Positions 5,038-5,450 of a stretch of DNA of 5,450 nucleotides are shown in pieces. Position 1 is the first letter of the stretch. Each line of letters opens with the position of its first letter. This DNA is from Candidatus Coatesiibacteriota bacterium (GTDB lineage Bacteria; B130-G9), in contig JAFGIT010000315.1 in NCBI GenBank assembly GCA_016929465.1, positions 1-5,450 on the forward strand, written 5' to 3'. The translations under genes were made by a program, and so were the position numbers. The notes under the pieces are model-generated. The model made no database searches. It was given only the letters and a program-made list of their open reading frames with translations, and was not told where the DNA came from.

Positions 5038-5065
5038 AGTATGCAGCTATCTCGAAAGCAATCAA
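5038..5065 (-). promoter_or_regulatory. weak candidate sigma-70 promoter of pyrE
   Basis: On the minus strand TTGATT (5065-5060) and CATACT (5043-5038) are separated by 16 nt. Each hexamer matches consensus at four of six positions. The rest of the 162-bp gap (4991-5152) shows no attenuator or PyrR-type leader that I could recognise. Confidence 0.3.
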
Positions 5066-5152
5066 GCAAAAATTATCGCGCCGGATGAGCGCCCTTCAGG
5101 GAATTTCAGGGACCGGCCCGAGGAGCGTTCGGCTCAGCTACTCAATGGCCTC

Positions 5153-5450
5153 TCACCTGACAAATACCGGTGATGTGCTTATATTCCCATCAATGGGGGT
5201 CTGAGTGCTGTCGAAGGCCCCGACCATCCAGAGATATTTGCCCCTCTCTATCCACGGGACTATCTCAACATCGAGAATGGGAAGGTCCCTGATCGTCTGC
5301 CCCGAGGGTACTGAGAAGCCCAACGGACACGACTCGCTCGAAAAACTTGGGAGAAAGAGCAAATTCCCCGATGGATCGAGCACGGCTACATAGGCTGTGC
5401 AATCAGTCAGATCACGGCTCGTCGAGATCGAGGCTGTAATACTGAGCCGA
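5153..5450 (-). CDS. C-terminal part of a probable extracellular protein with a beta-sandwich domain (cut by window edge)
   Basis: The frame is open from the window end to TGA at 5153-5155, giving the last 98 residues of a longer protein whose start lies outside. The GTG at 5381-5383 is not taken as the start because coding-like sequence continues upstream without a stop. The visible part is beta-rich: TAYVAVLDPSGNLLFL (visible residues 18-33), a variable middle, then IERGKYLWMVGAFD (68-81 or so) and a polar C-terminus ending in SPVFVR. The pattern of 'Y-x-x-V-x-D-x-x-G' followed by 'G-x-Y-x-W-x-x-x-x' matches the secreted protein at 3515-3988, so the two may share a domain. This kind of C-terminal module is often found on extracellular proteins; the actual function is unknown. 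It ends 162 bp before pyrE on the same strand. Confidence 0.7.
   Translation of the reverse strand, partial: RLSITASISTSRDLTDCTAYVAVLDPSGNLLFLPSFSSESCPLGFSVPSGQTIRDLPILDVEIVPWIERGKYLWMVGAFDSTQTPIDGNISTSPVFVR

Noticed and set aside
5116-5136. GAGC-GTTCG-GCTC hairpin as terminator of the truncated gene
   Set aside because: The stem is only 4 bp and no T-run follows on the minus strand.

Overview
The window is a stretch of bacterial chromosome of moderately high G+C with two convergent gene groups. Genes are closely packed, two plus-strand genes start with TTG, and no phage, plasmid or transposase gene is visible. The phylum cannot be fixed from the sequence. Dispersed palindromes, heptanucleotide repeats and small secreted beta-rich proteins suggest an uncultured, free-living, probably Gram-negative-type bacterium. 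A well-matched -24/-12 element suggests that sigma-54 is present.

Plus strand, 1-3417. A paired inverted-palindrome element (28-130) is followed by a near-consensus sigma-70 promoter (180-208) and a leader of about 275 nt without a convincing gene. Then come three co-directional genes: a Nudix-fold hydrolase (491-1168), a zinc-ribbon SAM-dependent methyltransferase (1171-2364) and a sugar-1-phosphate nucleotidyltransferase (2410-3417). Gaps of 2 and 45 nt suggest an operon. The last two families are typical of nucleotide-sugar and surface-polysaccharide biosynthesis, and the Nudix enzyme could act on nucleotide or phosphorylated metabolites there, but no substrate can be read from the sequence.

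The most unusual structure lies in this operon. A 114-bp array of GTTCAAA-type heptamers, arranged as three 38-bp blocks, sits in frame inside the methyltransferase linker. An oppositely oriented copy fills the gap before the nucleotidyltransferase start. The two share a 31-nt perfect inverted match that brackets the whole catalytic domain.

Minus strand, 5450-3515. In order of transcription these are the C-terminal 98 residues of a gene cut by the window edge, a pyrE-like orotate phosphoribosyltransferase (4990-4427), and a small secreted protein (3988-3515). The truncated protein and the secreted protein appear to carry related beta-sandwich domains. The 438-bp gap upstream of the secreted-protein gene holds a possible pyrE terminator, a candidate sigma-54 promoter, and three related palindromes about 135-255 bp upstream of the predicted start point. 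That is where enhancer-binding proteins of sigma-54 systems normally bind. Between the convergent groups (3418-3514) there are two G+C-rich hairpins.
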